A DNA stretch of 64,000 bases from Rana temporaria (Eukaryota > Chordata > Amphibia > Anura > Ranidae), in the NCBI RefSeq assembly GCF_905171775.1, contig NC_053494.1:120805528-120869527 (forward strand). The letters run 5' to 3'. The position numbers and the translations under genes were made by a program. Under the pieces are notes generated by a model that did not search any database, had not been told where the DNA came from, and worked only from the letters and a program-made list of their open reading frames with translations. Of the stretch, positions 25,455 through 37,002 are shown one piece after another; the stretch's first letter is position 1; each line of letters begins with the position of its first letter.

Positions 25455-27145
25455 CATTATTATTATACAGGATTTATATAGCGCCAACAATTTGCAAAAC
25501 GCTTTATATCAGGGAAGACAATACAGTCACAATACAATTCAATACAGGAGGGATCAGAGGGCCCTGCTCGTTAGAGCTTACAGTCTAGAAGGGAGGGTCA
25601 AGTGGAACAAAGGGTAGTAGCTGTGGGTTGATGATCAGATGGACAAAAATGAAAATACAGGCCCAGATTCACAAAGGAGATATGCCGTTGTATCTCTAGA
25701 TACGCCGTAGTATCTATGCGCCTGATTGTTCGAATCAGTTACGCATAGATTTCTATTAGATCCGACCGGCGTAAGTCTCTTACGCCGCCGGATCGTAACT
25801 GCATATTTACGCTGGCCACTAGGGGCGTGTACGCTGATTTTTACGCCTAGAAATATGTAAATCAACTAGATACGCGAATTCACGAACGTATGCCTGGCCG
25901 ACGCAGTACAGATACGCCGTTTACGTTAGGCTTTTCCTGGTGTAAAGTTACCCCTGCTATATGGTGGCGTACATGCGGCGTACCAATGTTAAGTATGGAC
26001 GTCGTTCCCGCGTCGAATTTTTGAATATTTTACGTTGTTTGCGTAAGTCCGTGAATGGGGCTGGACGTAATTTACGTTCACGTCAAAACCAATATGTCCT
26101 TGCGGCGTATTTGGAGCAATGCACACTGGGATATGTTCACGGACAGCGCATGCGCCGTTCGTGAAAAACATCAATAACGTCGGGTCATGGTTATTTTACA
26201 TAACACACGCCCCCTGTTCCAAATTTGAATTAGGCGGGCTTACACCAGCCTATTTACACTACGCCGCTGCAACTTACGGAGCAAGTGCTTTGAGAATACA
26301 GCACTTGCCCGTCTAAGTTGCAGAGGCGTAACGTAAATCGGATACGTTACGCCCGCGCAAAGATACGCGAATCTGGCCCACAGTTGTTAGGTGTGGGTAG
26401 GATAGGCTTCTCTAAAGAGGAGGCTTTTCAGGGATCCTCTAAAAGTCAATAGAGAAGGAGAAAGACGGACAGATTGGGGTAAGGTGTTCCATAGGCTTGG
26501 AGAGGCTCTGGCAAAGTCCTGGAGATGCGCATGGGAGCAGGTAATGAGAGAGAGCAGGAGGTCTTGAGAAGAACGAAGAGAACGATTAGGTTGGTATTTA
26601 AAGACTAGGTCAATTATTTAGCTGGGGCCAGAGTTGTGGATGGCTTTGTAGGTAATTGTTAGTATTTTGAATTTAATTAGTTGGACGAGCGGAAGCCAGT
26701 GGAGGGATTGACAGAGAGAAGTAGAAGAGACAGAGCGGTTGGTAAGGTGGATGAGTCTGGCAGCAGCATTCATGCTGGACTGAAAGAGGGATAGAGTATG
26801 CAGAGCCAAGCTGATGACGAGGGAGTTGCAGTAATCAAGGCGAGAGATGACCAGGGAGTGAATTAATAGTTTTGTTGTGTCATTGGTTAAAAAGGGGCGT
26901 ATTTTGGAGATGTTGCGAAGGTTGAGGCGGCAAGATTTGGACAGTGATTGGAAGTGAGGCTTAAAGGAGAGTTCAGAGTCCAGGACTACTCCTAGGACCT
27001 TGGCATGTGGGGATGGGCTATCAGCCCATCGATTGTGCCATCGATTTTTGACAGAGAGATCAGGGGAAGAGGCACGTGGGGGGAGGAAAAATGATAAGTT
27101 CAGTTTTGGATAGATTAAGTTTGAGGAAGTGGTGTGACATCCAAA
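25455..27145 (-). mobile_element. L2-type LINE 3' end, interrupted by a MITE
   Basis: On the minus strand the 3' tail (inverse of TTTATATAGCGCCAACAATT near 25472) is typical of L2 elements. Upstream frames encode the C-terminal part of the reverse transcriptase: SLVISRLDYCN-like, then SSMNAAARLIHLTNRSVSS and SLHWLPL-Q-IKFKILTITY at 26618-26809. The body starts near 27145 at an inverse KTELIIFPP-like region. A fold-back MITE (25660-26382) splits the 3' untranslated part. Stops and frameshifts make it inactive. Confidence 0.85.
25660..26382. mobile_element. Fold-back MITE, AGATTCACAAAGGAGATA type
   Basis: GGCCCAGATTCACAAAGGAG at the left and ATACGCGAATCTGGCCCACA at the right are inverse ends. 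The interior has many TACGCCG / CGGCGTA inverted words and ACAG may flank both ends. Members of the same broad class lie at 39113-39833 and 56592-61170 (interrupted). Confidence 0.8.
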
Positions 27146-27149
27146 CTAG

Positions 27150-27239
27150 GGTTGTCCCGATACCACTTTTTTAGGACCGAGTACAAGTACTGATACTTTT
27201 TTTCATGTACTCGCCAATACCGATTACAGATACTTTCTT
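27150..27239. mobile_element. End fragment of a TAGGGTTGTCCCGATACC element
   Basis: The terminal string TAGGGTTGTCCCGATACC with the following GAGTACAAGTACTGATAC looks like a hAT-type end. No opposite end is found; a piggyBac-like MITE follows at once. Confidence 0.5.
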
Positions 27240-27243
27240 TTAA

Positions 27244-27845
27244 CCACTTAAGGACCGCCTCCTGCACATATACATCGGCAGAATGGCACGGCTGGGCACA
27301 TGTACGTACAAGTACGTCCTGTACTAGTACCCAGCCGTGGGTCGCGGGCGCGCGCCCGCGACCTGGCCCGAAGCTCCGGGACCAGCGGACCCGATCGCTG
27401 CTGGAGTCCGGCGATCGGTCCCTGGAGCTGAAGAACGGGGAGAGCCGCGTGTAAACACGGCTTCCCCGTTCTTCACTGTGGCGGCAGCATCGATCGTGTC
27501 ATCCATTTTATAGGGGGACACAATCGATGGCGTCACACCTACAGCTAAACCCCCCTACAGTTGTAAACACACTTCAGGGAACACAAACCCATCAGCGCCC
27601 CCTAGTGGTTAACTCCCAAACTGCAATTGTAATTTTCACAATAAACAATGCATTTTAAATGCATTTTTTACTGTGAAAATGACAATGGTCCCAAAAATGT
27701 GTCAAAATTGTGCGAAGTGTCCGCCATAATGTCACAGTCACGAACAAAATCGCTGATCGCCGCCATTAGTAGTAAAAAAATTTTTTTTTTATAAAAATGC
27801 AATAAAACTATCCCCTATTTTGTAAACGCTATAAATTTTGCATTG
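27244..27845. mobile_element. piggyBac-like MITE, right-truncated
   Basis: Begins CCACTTAAGGACCGCC immediately after TTAA (27240-27243). The body matches the inverse of 49150-49755, including a GAACGGGG...CCCCGTTC hairpin (about 27433-27474) with TGTAAACACG in the loop side and the AACAATGCATTTTAAATGCA block. Similarity to the full copy stops near 27845. Confidence 0.75.
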
Positions 27846-28060
27846 GCAAAGTGCATCACAACTTCCAGGCAAACTAGCCAAAACTAGCCAGAAAGCTGTT
27901 AATATTTATTATCATTTACGCCTAAAAAAAATCCCATATTTTGTTGTATGGCATTTTTCAGTTATTCTGGGGGTTGTGGTGAATGGTGTCTACAAGAACT
28001 ACTGCTTTTAATGGTAATTTTTCTCCATTTGTGGTCTAGCAGAGCAGACTCTATTATTGG

Positions 28061-28975
28061 CTCTCTAAAACGGAGTTACTAATATTCCCCTCCACCCGTG
28101 CCCCCCTCCATGACTTGTCCATTAAAATCAACAATGCAACCATCAGTCCCTCCCCCTCACGCCAGGGTACTAGGTGTAATCCTAGACTCTGACTTGTCAT
28201 TTTAGCCTCAAGTCCAATCATTGTCAAAAGTTTGTAGAATTCACCTCTATAACATCTCTAAAATTCGCCCCTTTTAAACAAATGAAACCACCAAGCTCCT
28301 CATTCACTCCCTTGTCATCTCTCGCCTTGACGACTCCCTTCTCATTGGCCTGCCTATCCCCTTTTCAGTCTATCATGAATGCTGCTGATAGACTTATCCA
28401 CATTACCAACTGCTCAGTGTCTGCCAACCCTATCCTCCAATCCCTACACTGGCTCCTGATCGGCCAGCGAATTAAATTCAAAACACTAACCACAACATAT
28501 AAAGCCATCCACAACTCTGCCCCGAGCTACATCACCAATCTTGTCTCCAAACATCACCCAACCCGTCCTCTCTGCTCTTCTCAAGACCTCCTGCTCTCAA
28601 GTTCTCTCGACGACTCCTCCCATGCTCACCTCCAGACTTTCTCCAGAGCCCCTCCCAGCCTCTAGAACTCGCTACCTCAACCTGTCCGGCTATCCCCTCC
28701 TCTTGCTTCCTTCAGGCGATCCCTGAAAACTCATTTCTTTGGGGAAGCCTATCACATCTCCTAATAATCTTTTACCACTTCCATCAGCTCATTCCCCACA
28801 GTTACAACCTTTTGTACCACCTTCCCCACCCTATTAGATTGTAAGCTCTTCTACACAGGGCCCTCCTAATCCTCTTGTATTTTATTGTATTAATTTATAG
28901 CTGTATCGTCTCCCTTTTGTATTCTAAAGCACTACGTAAATTGTTGGCGCTATATAAATCCTATATAATAATAAT
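28061..28975 (+). pseudogene. L2-type LINE 3' end with reverse transcriptase C-terminus
   Basis: Broken frames from 28069 encode KTELLIFPS-like, VLGVILDSDLSF and SLVISRLDDSL. The open stretch 28282-28665 then gives SIMNAADRLIHITN, SLHWLLIGQRIKFKTLTTTY and KAIHNSAPSYI. This is the thumb/C-terminal part of an L2/CR1-clade reverse transcriptase. Stops interrupt the earlier part. The 3' tail ATTAGATTGTAAGCTCTT and GTAAATTGTTGGCGCTATAT is the L2 signature, ending in ATAATAATAAT. It is the same family as the minus copy at 25455-27145, opposite in orientation and starting at almost the same internal point. Confidence 0.88.
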
Positions 28976-30222
<1,247 letters not shown>

Positions 30223-30224
30223 TA

Positions 30225-30584
30225 AGACCCTTTTCACATGGGCTAACCGATTGGGTCTGCCTGTCAGTTTTTTAGGTGGCCCCGATCGGATCATGCATAG
30301 CTCTCTATGGACTGGTGAGTGTCAATGGACATGTTCATTGATACTCTCTGACATCCAATCCTGTCTGCCAAAAACAGACGAATGGGGGATCTGTTCTCCA
30401 TTCGTCTATCGAATCGGATGGACATTGGGTGTAAATGGACAGATGGTCTGTTTACATCCTATCTCTGAGAGAAAGCAGGCTGTGTCTTTGTCTGCTCTGC
30501 ATAAGTGGAGCAGACGTGGACCAGCTATCTGCCTGCTCAGCGATTCCTTGCTGAGCGGGCGGACCCATGTGAAAGGGGCCTAAG
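30225..30584. mobile_element. Harbinger-like MITE with TAA target duplication
   Basis: Ends GACCCTTTTCACATGGGC and CCCATGTGAAAGGGGCC, each flanked by TAA in direct orientation, as PIF/Harbinger elements produce. About 353 bp without coding capacity. Related copies are at 32588-33127, 37003-37280, 38339-38753 and 45141-45330. Confidence 0.85.
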
Positions 30585-30602
30585 GCTGCCTATAGACCTT
30601 AA

Positions 30603-30790
30603 CCACTTACGGACCGCCCGCCGTCGTTATACGTCAATACTTTGATGAGGGATATCGTTGTTATGGTAGCAGCTAGCTACCATAACCCTGGTATTCTCTT
30701 CTTCAGCGGGTGGTTCGATTTCAGATAAAAGTGGTCTCTGCGGCGGATGCGCCGCAAGATCACTTATATCCGCGCCCCAGTGCCCTTCTG
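30603..30790. mobile_element. piggyBac-like MITE, left end only
   Basis: CCACTTACGGACCGCCCGCC follows TTAA at 30599-30602. The right part gives way to another repeat at about 30795. Confidence 0.6.
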
Positions 30791-30794
30791 ACTC

Positions 30795-30963
30795 ATTAAA
30801 GCGGAACTTCAGTCATTTCTTTTTTTATTTCTGTCTATTAAATCTTCTGCCCTTGTTGTTTTAACTTTGGATAGTAAAACATTTTTTTTCTGCCAGTAAA
30901 TACCTTATACAGCCCACTTCCTGTTTCTTGTCTGGTCATTAGCCTAGACTTATGACATCATGC

Positions 30964-31033
<70 letters not shown>

Positions 31034-31330
31034 TGTGAGAGTTTGCCAGGAAGGGAAGGGGGGATGAGCCATAAGAGGGCCAATGAGAGCTGCAGAGCTG
31101 GATGTATGTGTCTGTGTAAATCCAGGAAGTGAACAGGCAGCAGCTTCAGCTGCCCACGGTAAAAATGGATGCAGCCAGGCTCAGTGGAGGGAGATTTCTA
31201 CTGCATATTTGGTACAGAATGACCGTATATATAACATCATATTCAAGGTGGTTGGAGGGAAGCTTCAGAATGGCAAAGATGTTTTTATTACAAATTATAT
31301 GAGCAGTATATAGTTCCTCTTTAGGTTCAG
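30795..31330. repeat. AAAGCGGAACTTCAGTCA repeat with (CT)n
   Basis: Starts AAAGCGGAACTTCAGTCA and ends near AGTTCCTCTTTAGG, an approximate inverse, so it is probably a MITE of the AAAGCGGA type also seen at 46927-47189. It contains a CT microsatellite (30967-31030). Confidence 0.55.
30967..31030. repeat. (CT)n microsatellite, about 64 bp
   Basis: Uninterrupted TC dinucleotides, a polypyrimidine mirror repeat about 600 bp upstream of the PARD3B exon. Confidence 0.97.
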
Positions 31331-31601
31331 TAACCCTACATTGAATGTGGAGCCAGAGATGGGCTTTAAAGAAGGTTTAACAATTCTGCTGTAAGACACT
31401 ATAGAAAACGACTCTGGTTTACATTAAATATTGCTTTCAGGTAGAAATCTTATAGTCTGGAAAAAATAAAAAAATGCAAGACACACAATGATAGCATAAA
31501 CACTTTGGATGTCTGTATCCTTCAAGGTATTTTCATATTGATGCAAATGGTTTAACAGACAAATTAAGCACATGTTTTACACAAAGCATATATAATAGAA
31601 T

Positions 31602-31637
31602 TAATGCCTTTTTTCTGTTTTTTCTTTTTTTTTGAAG
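31602..31637 (+). promoter_or_regulatory. PARD3B: 3' splice site and polypyrimidine tract of the PARD3B exon
   Basis: An uninterrupted T-rich run (TTTTTTCTGTTTTTTC and following Ts) ends in GAAG, with AG immediately before the first exon codon. The strong tract, the in-frame exon and the GTAGAA donor together argue for a functional exon rather than a chance ORF. Confidence 0.75.
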
Positions 31638-31739
31638 GAACCAGGATATTGGGTGAAGATCCGTCATCTAGAATACAAAGATGGAGGGATATTAGACCCT
31701 GATGATATTGTAGCAGATGTTGTTGAAGACAAGGACAAG
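31638..31739 (+). CDS. PARD3B: PARD3B internal coding exon (N-terminal domain)
   Basis: A 102-bp exon of exactly 34 codons with no stop. It is preceded by a long pyrimidine tract ending in an AG acceptor (31636-31637) and followed by a GT donor (31740-31741, GTAGAA). The translation contains PGYWVKI, then LEY-DGGILDPDD, then ADVVEDKDK. This is the conserved stretch of the Par-3 N-terminal oligomerisation domain, a PB1-like fold. From memory it fits PARD3B better than PARD3, which has a YWIQV-type segment and a less similar DD-D-DDKDR end. Par-3 proteins are scaffolds at epithelial junctions that organise polarity; PARD3B is the paralogue. In the family the next exon continues with an AVFEEQ-like segment, which I could not find downstream, so the following intron runs past the window end. 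The first coding exon is also not visible upstream. Phase 0 at both ends is inferred from the frame. Confidence 0.9.
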
Positions 31740-31741
31740 GT

Positions 31742-32123
31742 AGAACATTATTTAACATCTGGTTTATTACATTTTTCTGGTTTTTAGTATAAGCCCATGA
31801 AAACCATCCTTCAAAAATAATGGTGCTTATAGCAGTGACATAACTATAAAGTCCTGGCATTTTCTATTGTAACATGGTTTACTGTGTTATAGCTTGAAAT
31901 GATCACATCGCTACACAGAAAGCTCTGTTTCTGAGCACAATAACTGCTTTTGACAAAAGATAAGACCTAAATATATATTGTAATTTCAGTGTAATATTAT
32001 CAATATTTTCATGACTGTAAAAGCGCAGAGCCAAAGAACAGTCACCAGGTCGTAGGCTCCTTGCCTACTGATTTTGTATTTATTTTTTCCCAGGGTAGGC
32101 TTACAATGCCTCATTTTACACAA
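31742..32123. other. Start of the intron downstream of the PARD3B exon
   Basis: Unique-looking sequence with no recognised repeat. Some of it may be evolutionarily constrained, but that cannot be judged from one sequence. Confidence 0.4.
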
Positions 32124-32391
32124 TGGGGTTGATTTACTAAAGGCAAATAGACTGCACACTTTGCTAGTACAGTTGCACTAATTTTTCTTTGTAAATGTAA
32201 TGTAGCGGAGCTTCATTTTGTAAAAGAATACCCAATCTGGGTGCAAGGAAAATGAAAATAATATTTTTTTTGCTTGCACGATTGATGGAATCCACAGAGT
32301 TTTACCACATTCACTAAGCTCTGGGGAAAATGAGTGCAACTGCTTTTGCAAAGTGCAGTCTATTTACCTTTAGTATATCCACCCCAGCGTC
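32124..32391. mobile_element. MITE with GGGTTGATTTACTAAAGGC ends
   Basis: TGGGGTTGATTTACTAAAGG then CAAATAGACTGCAC at the left is mirrored by GTGCAGTCTATTTACC and TTTAGTATATCCACCCCA at the right. About 268 bp with roughly 35-bp inverted repeats. Confidence 0.85.
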
Positions 32392-32587
32392 TTGGTGTGG
32401 TCTGCAGCCATCTTGGTAGAGCAGCAGGACTTTACTTTCATATATCAAACTCATCCCCTTGATTAGCAGTGAAGGCTGATTACTGCAATTTGCTTAGGAT
32501 GAATAAGGTAGGAGTAAAGATATCCTAGCACTGCTGGTCTTCAGGTACTTTCAGCACACCCTCAGAAAAACACTGAGGGCAATTTAC

Positions 32588-33127
32588 TTGCCCCTTTCAC
32601 ACTGGGGCGTTTTTCAGGCGCTTTGGCGGTAAAAAAAGCACCTGAAAGAATCCTCATCTGCAATCTCAATGTGAAAGCCTGAGTGCTTTCAGAGCCCTTT
32701 CACACTGCCAGCGCCCGAAGAACGATGGAAATGCTCTGCTAAGACCCCTTTCGCACTAGGGTGTTTTTCAGGCGCTTTGGCGTTAAAAGCGTCTCAATGG
32801 GAAGGGGTGCTTTAGGAGCGGTGTATTCAACGCTTTCAAAGTGCTGCAAAAAAGGTGCTTGCAGGACTTTTTTTGACACCCTGCCAGCGCAGGGCCTCAG
32901 TGTGAAAGCACTCGGACTTTCACATTGGGATTGCAGATGAGGCTTCTTTCAGGCGCTTTTTTTAATGCTAAGACCCCTTTTACACTGTGGCGTTTTTCAG
33001 GCACTTTAGTGTGAAAGCACTCAGGCTTTCACATTGGGATTGCAGATGCAGCTTCTTTCGGGTGCTTTTCAGGCGCTTTTTTTAACGCTAAAGCGCCTGA
33101 AAAACACCCCAATGTGAAAGGGGTCTT
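32588..33127. mobile_element. Overlapping Harbinger-like MITE copies (CCCCTTTCACACTGGGGCG type)
   Basis: CCCCTTTCACACTGGGGCG at 32592, AAGACCCCTTTCGCAC at 32741 and AAGACCCCTTTTACACTGTG near 32970 are three left-end-like starts. AATGTGAAAGGGGTCTTA at 33110-33127 is the right end. Repeated GTTTTTCAGGCGCTTT words show nested or tandem copies. Confidence 0.75.
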
Positions 33128-33223
33128 AGAATGGAGCAGCCAGAATCTGGAACAGCTGTGCATTGCAACCAATCGGCTTCTAGCTTGAATATTGAGGACG
33201 TAAATAAACAAGCTGAAATTAGA

Positions 33224-33360
33224 ACATGGGTGCTCAACCTGTGACACTCCATCTGTTGCAGAACTACAAGTCCCATGAGGCCTTGCATGACTGACAGTTA
33301 CCAGCATGACTCCCAAAGGCAGAGGCATGATGGGACTTATAGTTGTGGCTGAGCACCCAT
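33224..33360. mobile_element. hAT MITE, 137 bp
   Basis: Ends ACATGGGTGCTCA and TGAGCACCCAT, flanked by identical AAATTAGA octamers (33216-33223 and 33361-33368). The inner part (AACTACAAGTCCCATGAGG; GGCATGATGGGACTTATAG) is related to the MITE at 24763-24915. Confidence 0.92.
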
Positions 33361-33368
33361 AAATTAGA

Positions 33369-34850
33369 AGCTGATTGGTTAGTATGCAAAGCTGCTCCAG
33401 GCACTGGCTACTTTTTTTTGTAAAATTCCCCCTAATTTATTAAGCAATGACATCATAAACTGTTTCTGCAATGCTCAGAAAATTCTCCATATCTTGTGAG
33501 AATGGCAGTGAGCAGAGGCTGGAGTGGGCAGAATTTGCCTTAGGCCGTGTTCACCTAAATGTTTAAAAGTATGATCAGAGCATCAACACTCAACACAAGA
33601 AATTCATTTATTTTTTTAAGGGTGACTCCTAACACCAGAGAGAAGTGACATTTGAGGCTTGCCTAGTAACAAAAAAAAAGAAAAAAGAACTCACACCTGA
33701 AATTTTAAAAAATCATGTCGGGAAAAATTACCAAAATTACCAAAGATGCTTAGCTCAGTGTGAATGAGTCTTAAATGATCTCACACTGCAGATTTCCAGC
33801 TTTGAGGCAGAAACAGGAGTGCCTGAGCAGCGGTACATGTCAGGAAGTGTACTGCAAATTCTCGTAGAATACATGGCACAATGTAGGTTTTGCCGAGCAC
33901 TGCGTTTATATAAACCACATCACTAGATATTCCCTATAAGGCAGCACAAGGTCCACTATGCTATAGTCATAATGATATTAAGGGATAAGTTTATCTTTTT
34001 AGTAACCTGTTACACCTCCTTTTACTATTATGTGCCCCCCGTAACCCCACCACCCCCCTGACAGCAGGCAAGGAAGGAATCCTCTGCTTGCACTTGTTAC
34101 ATTTTAAAAACGGCGCGGCTTTCATTTGCAGGAATCTGTCCCATTTTTCACCTGCATTGTAACTGAATGCCTTTACAGAGGTATGAGCACAAACCTAGAG
34201 GGAGTGTGTGCAGGAGCCTGACATTGCACTTGTGATCCACTGATTGCAGATGCAATGCTCTGCAGGCTCCCGAGAAAAAAAAAATGTACATTGTTTTACC
34301 TGCAATACATTTGCATTTTTTTTTTTTTTTAAGTAAACTTTAATGAGCCTTTCATCATTAAACATTACATCATCAAAGAATAGAGATGGGATATTTCTTC
34401 TTCTTTTTAAAGCCAGTGTTTTAGAGGTGGAAAATGCCCATTACCAGCACCCTTGGCCCTGCAATGTGCATTTTAGCACAAAGGCATTGAGAGCTGTGTA
34501 AAACTCGCCAAAGCCAATAAGGAGGCATTATCTCCCTGTGTTTGGGAATGTTTCACAAACTGCAAATTTACTCCTTTGACAGTGAGTATCGCTATGAAGA
34601 TCTGCAAGCAGTGTTGCCCTTCAGACCACATACTGCATGTCTGCCTCAAAGCAAAAGACCCTGTAACATGGCAGGGAAAAACTATGGAGGTTAGGAATAA
34701 AAATAATCAGTTGCCCACCATTGTAAAAACACAGATAGTTTTTTGTTTTACACAAAGTCCTTCCCTACCTTTTGTCAGCTAAAGCAGAAATGCTGACCAG
34801 GATGCTGCTGAACACCCAGCCTGTCACTGATTAGCAAAATCCATATGTAT
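33369..34850. other. Intronic sequence with a partial repeat at 33985-34360
   Basis: 33985-34360 (AAGTTTATC, GTTACACCTCCTTTTACTAT, GCAATGCTCTGCAGGCTCC) shares words with 39880-40290 and is probably one repeat family. The remainder is unrecognised. Confidence 0.35.
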
Positions 34851-35598
34851 TTGAATGTGTTTGTATAATCACTCATGCACCCTGCACTAGATCAGGTATG
34901 TGAATGTGTTCGTATAATCGCTCATGCACCCTGCACTAGATCAGGTATGTGAATGTGTTTGTATAATCACTCATGCACCTTGCACTAGATCAGGTATGTG
35001 AATGTGTTCGTATAATCGCTCATGCACCTTGCACTATAGATCAGGTATGTGAATGTGTTCGTATAATCGCTCATGCACCTTGCACTATAGATCAGGTATG
35101 TGAATGTGTTTGTATAATCACTCATGCACCTTGCACTAGATCAGGTATGTGAATGTGTTCGTATAATCGCTCATGCACCTTGCACTATAGATCAGGTATG
35201 TGAATGTGTTTGTATAATCACTCATGCACCTTGCACTAGATCAGGTATGTGAATGTGTTCGTATAATCACTCATGCACCCTGCACTAGATCAGGTATGTG
35301 AATGTGTTTGTATAATCACTCATGCACCTTGCACTATAGATCAGGTATGTGAATGTGTTCGTATAATCGCTCATGCACCCTGCACTAGATCAGGTATGTG
35401 AATGTGTTCGTATAATCACTCATGCACCTTGCACTATAGATCAGGTATGTGAATGTGTTTGTATAATCACTCATGCACCTTGCAATAGATCAGGTATGTG
35501 AATGTGTTCGTATAATCGCTCATGCACCTTGCACTAGATGAGGTATGTGAATGTGTTCGTATAATCGCTCATGCACCCTGCACTAGATCAGGTATTTG
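34851..35598. repeat. 49/51-bp minisatellite, 15 tandem copies
   Basis: Unit of 49 bp, GTGAATGTGTTCGTATAATC then GCTCATGCACCTTGCACTAG then ATCAGGTAT, with a 2-bp TA insertion in six copies that makes 51 bp. Fifteen copies of TCATGCACC were counted by eye. The commonest variants are TTCG to TTTG and ATCG to ATCA, which are CpG losses, and CACCC versus CACCT. The 5' and 3' edges degrade into unique sequence. Not a CRISPR array: there are no spacers. Confidence 0.97.
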
Positions 35599-35599
35599 A

Positions 35600-36262
35600 A
35601 TGGTATAATATGTCTCTTCCTAAGTTTCTACACCCCTTTCCTTATTTTTAGTTTGTGTCTAAATAACATGGGTAATAATAGACTGTTTGAAAACAACATT
35701 TCCAAAATAGATAACTTACTTGCTATAGATGTACATGTTTGTAATCTACCACTGACATTTTTCATTCAATAGAATAATCAGAAATAGGCCTACTCGGCTG
35801 TTAATGACGGTTGTAATGTTAGCTCTTTATAAAATGTAAACAAACTGCTTAGTATGACCTCAGTTTATTGCTAAATGATGCTAAACCAAAACTCATTCCT
35901 TTGTTTGTTGCCACCTAGTGGAATGTTTAAGTTTTTTTTATTTCAGCTATGTGCTATATGTTAGATGATACAATAGAAACAACGTATAACCGTGTTTTTC
36001 ATACATTCAAATATACAGCAAGCAAATTGGCAGATATAGCACCTTACCCTTTCTTTTCCTTTTGCTTTATAAGCTGTAATCGTAGGCCTAGGCTATTTAG
36101 TCTGTTTGCAATATACACAAACCTACAGCCAGACTTGGATTTGAAAGGTGCTTTCAGGTCAGTGGTGTCAATCTTTGATTAGATAAGACTCATTAAAGAG
36201 ACTCACCAAAGTTGCTGAATTTTTTTTGTAGAGGATCAAAAGCACAATAAATATGACATTCT
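35600..36262. other. Unassigned intronic sequence
   Basis: A CCACTAGGTGGCA motif (inverse at 35908-35921) resembles CTCF. The open frame at 35949-36182 has no recognised similarity. Confidence 0.35.
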
Positions 36263-36872
36263 TAAAGAGGAGCTCAAGTCTTCACCAAAAAATTAAGTGA
36301 GCAGCAACAAATACTGTAGCTGCTGACGTTTTAATGAGGACATTTACCTGGAATAGAGAATCTTCAGATCGGCAGCACACCCACACAGAGAGTAAAGTTG
36401 AAAGTCTTCATTGAAACATAAATATTAAAAGCACTGGATGAGTGCAGACAGGGGAAATGCAGGTAGGTTGACATATTTCACATCATGGAAGTGCTTTGTC
36501 AAAACCACATTTACCTGTTCAGGGTTCCAGCACCTGAGCCGATTCTTCAATCAGCATCTTCACTAAGGGAAACCAGCCGTGAAGCCTCCAGGCTTCACGG
36601 CTGGTTTTCTACTATGCATGCCTGAGTCGTGCTGCGCTTTGTGAATGGTCCCGCTGTCTTCTGGGACCTGTATGTCCCAGAATGTAGCAGGGGAAGGAGG
36701 AGAGGCCAGACTTACTTGTAGATCACCACAGTGATGTTACCCGGAAGTGGTAGCTGGTATCTGTCAAAACGTGCTCCCCCCTAAAAAAAAATATATATGC
36801 AAATGTGGCAGTGGAGGGGGGAGGGTGCGAACAAGCAGAGCTTTCCCTTTTGGGTGGAGCTCTACTTTAAGA
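36263..36872. repeat. GGTGGAGCTC-type repeat with nested insert and perfect hairpin
   Basis: Shares order with 44685-45140: AGCAGCAACAAATACTG, GCTGACGTTTTAAT, then a hairpin, CGCATGC-like, TTCTGGGACC and a GGGTGGAGCTCTACTTTAA end. The segment about 36357-36525 has no counterpart and is probably an insertion. A perfect 18-bp inverted repeat with a 2-nt loop lies at 36570-36607. Confidence 0.75.
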
Positions 36873-37002
36873 TCAATCTAACTTCAGCATCATTCAGAAA
36901 TTCGTGTTGTAATACAGGTAAGACTGTTATCTACAATACCAGAAGATATCCAAGGCAAGTCCATTTAGAAAAACAACTGATTAAAACCATCAAGTACACT
37001 TA

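Noticed and set aside
34851..35598. CRISPR-like regularly spaced repeat
   Set aside because: Units are contiguous with no unique spacers, and the context is vertebrate intron.
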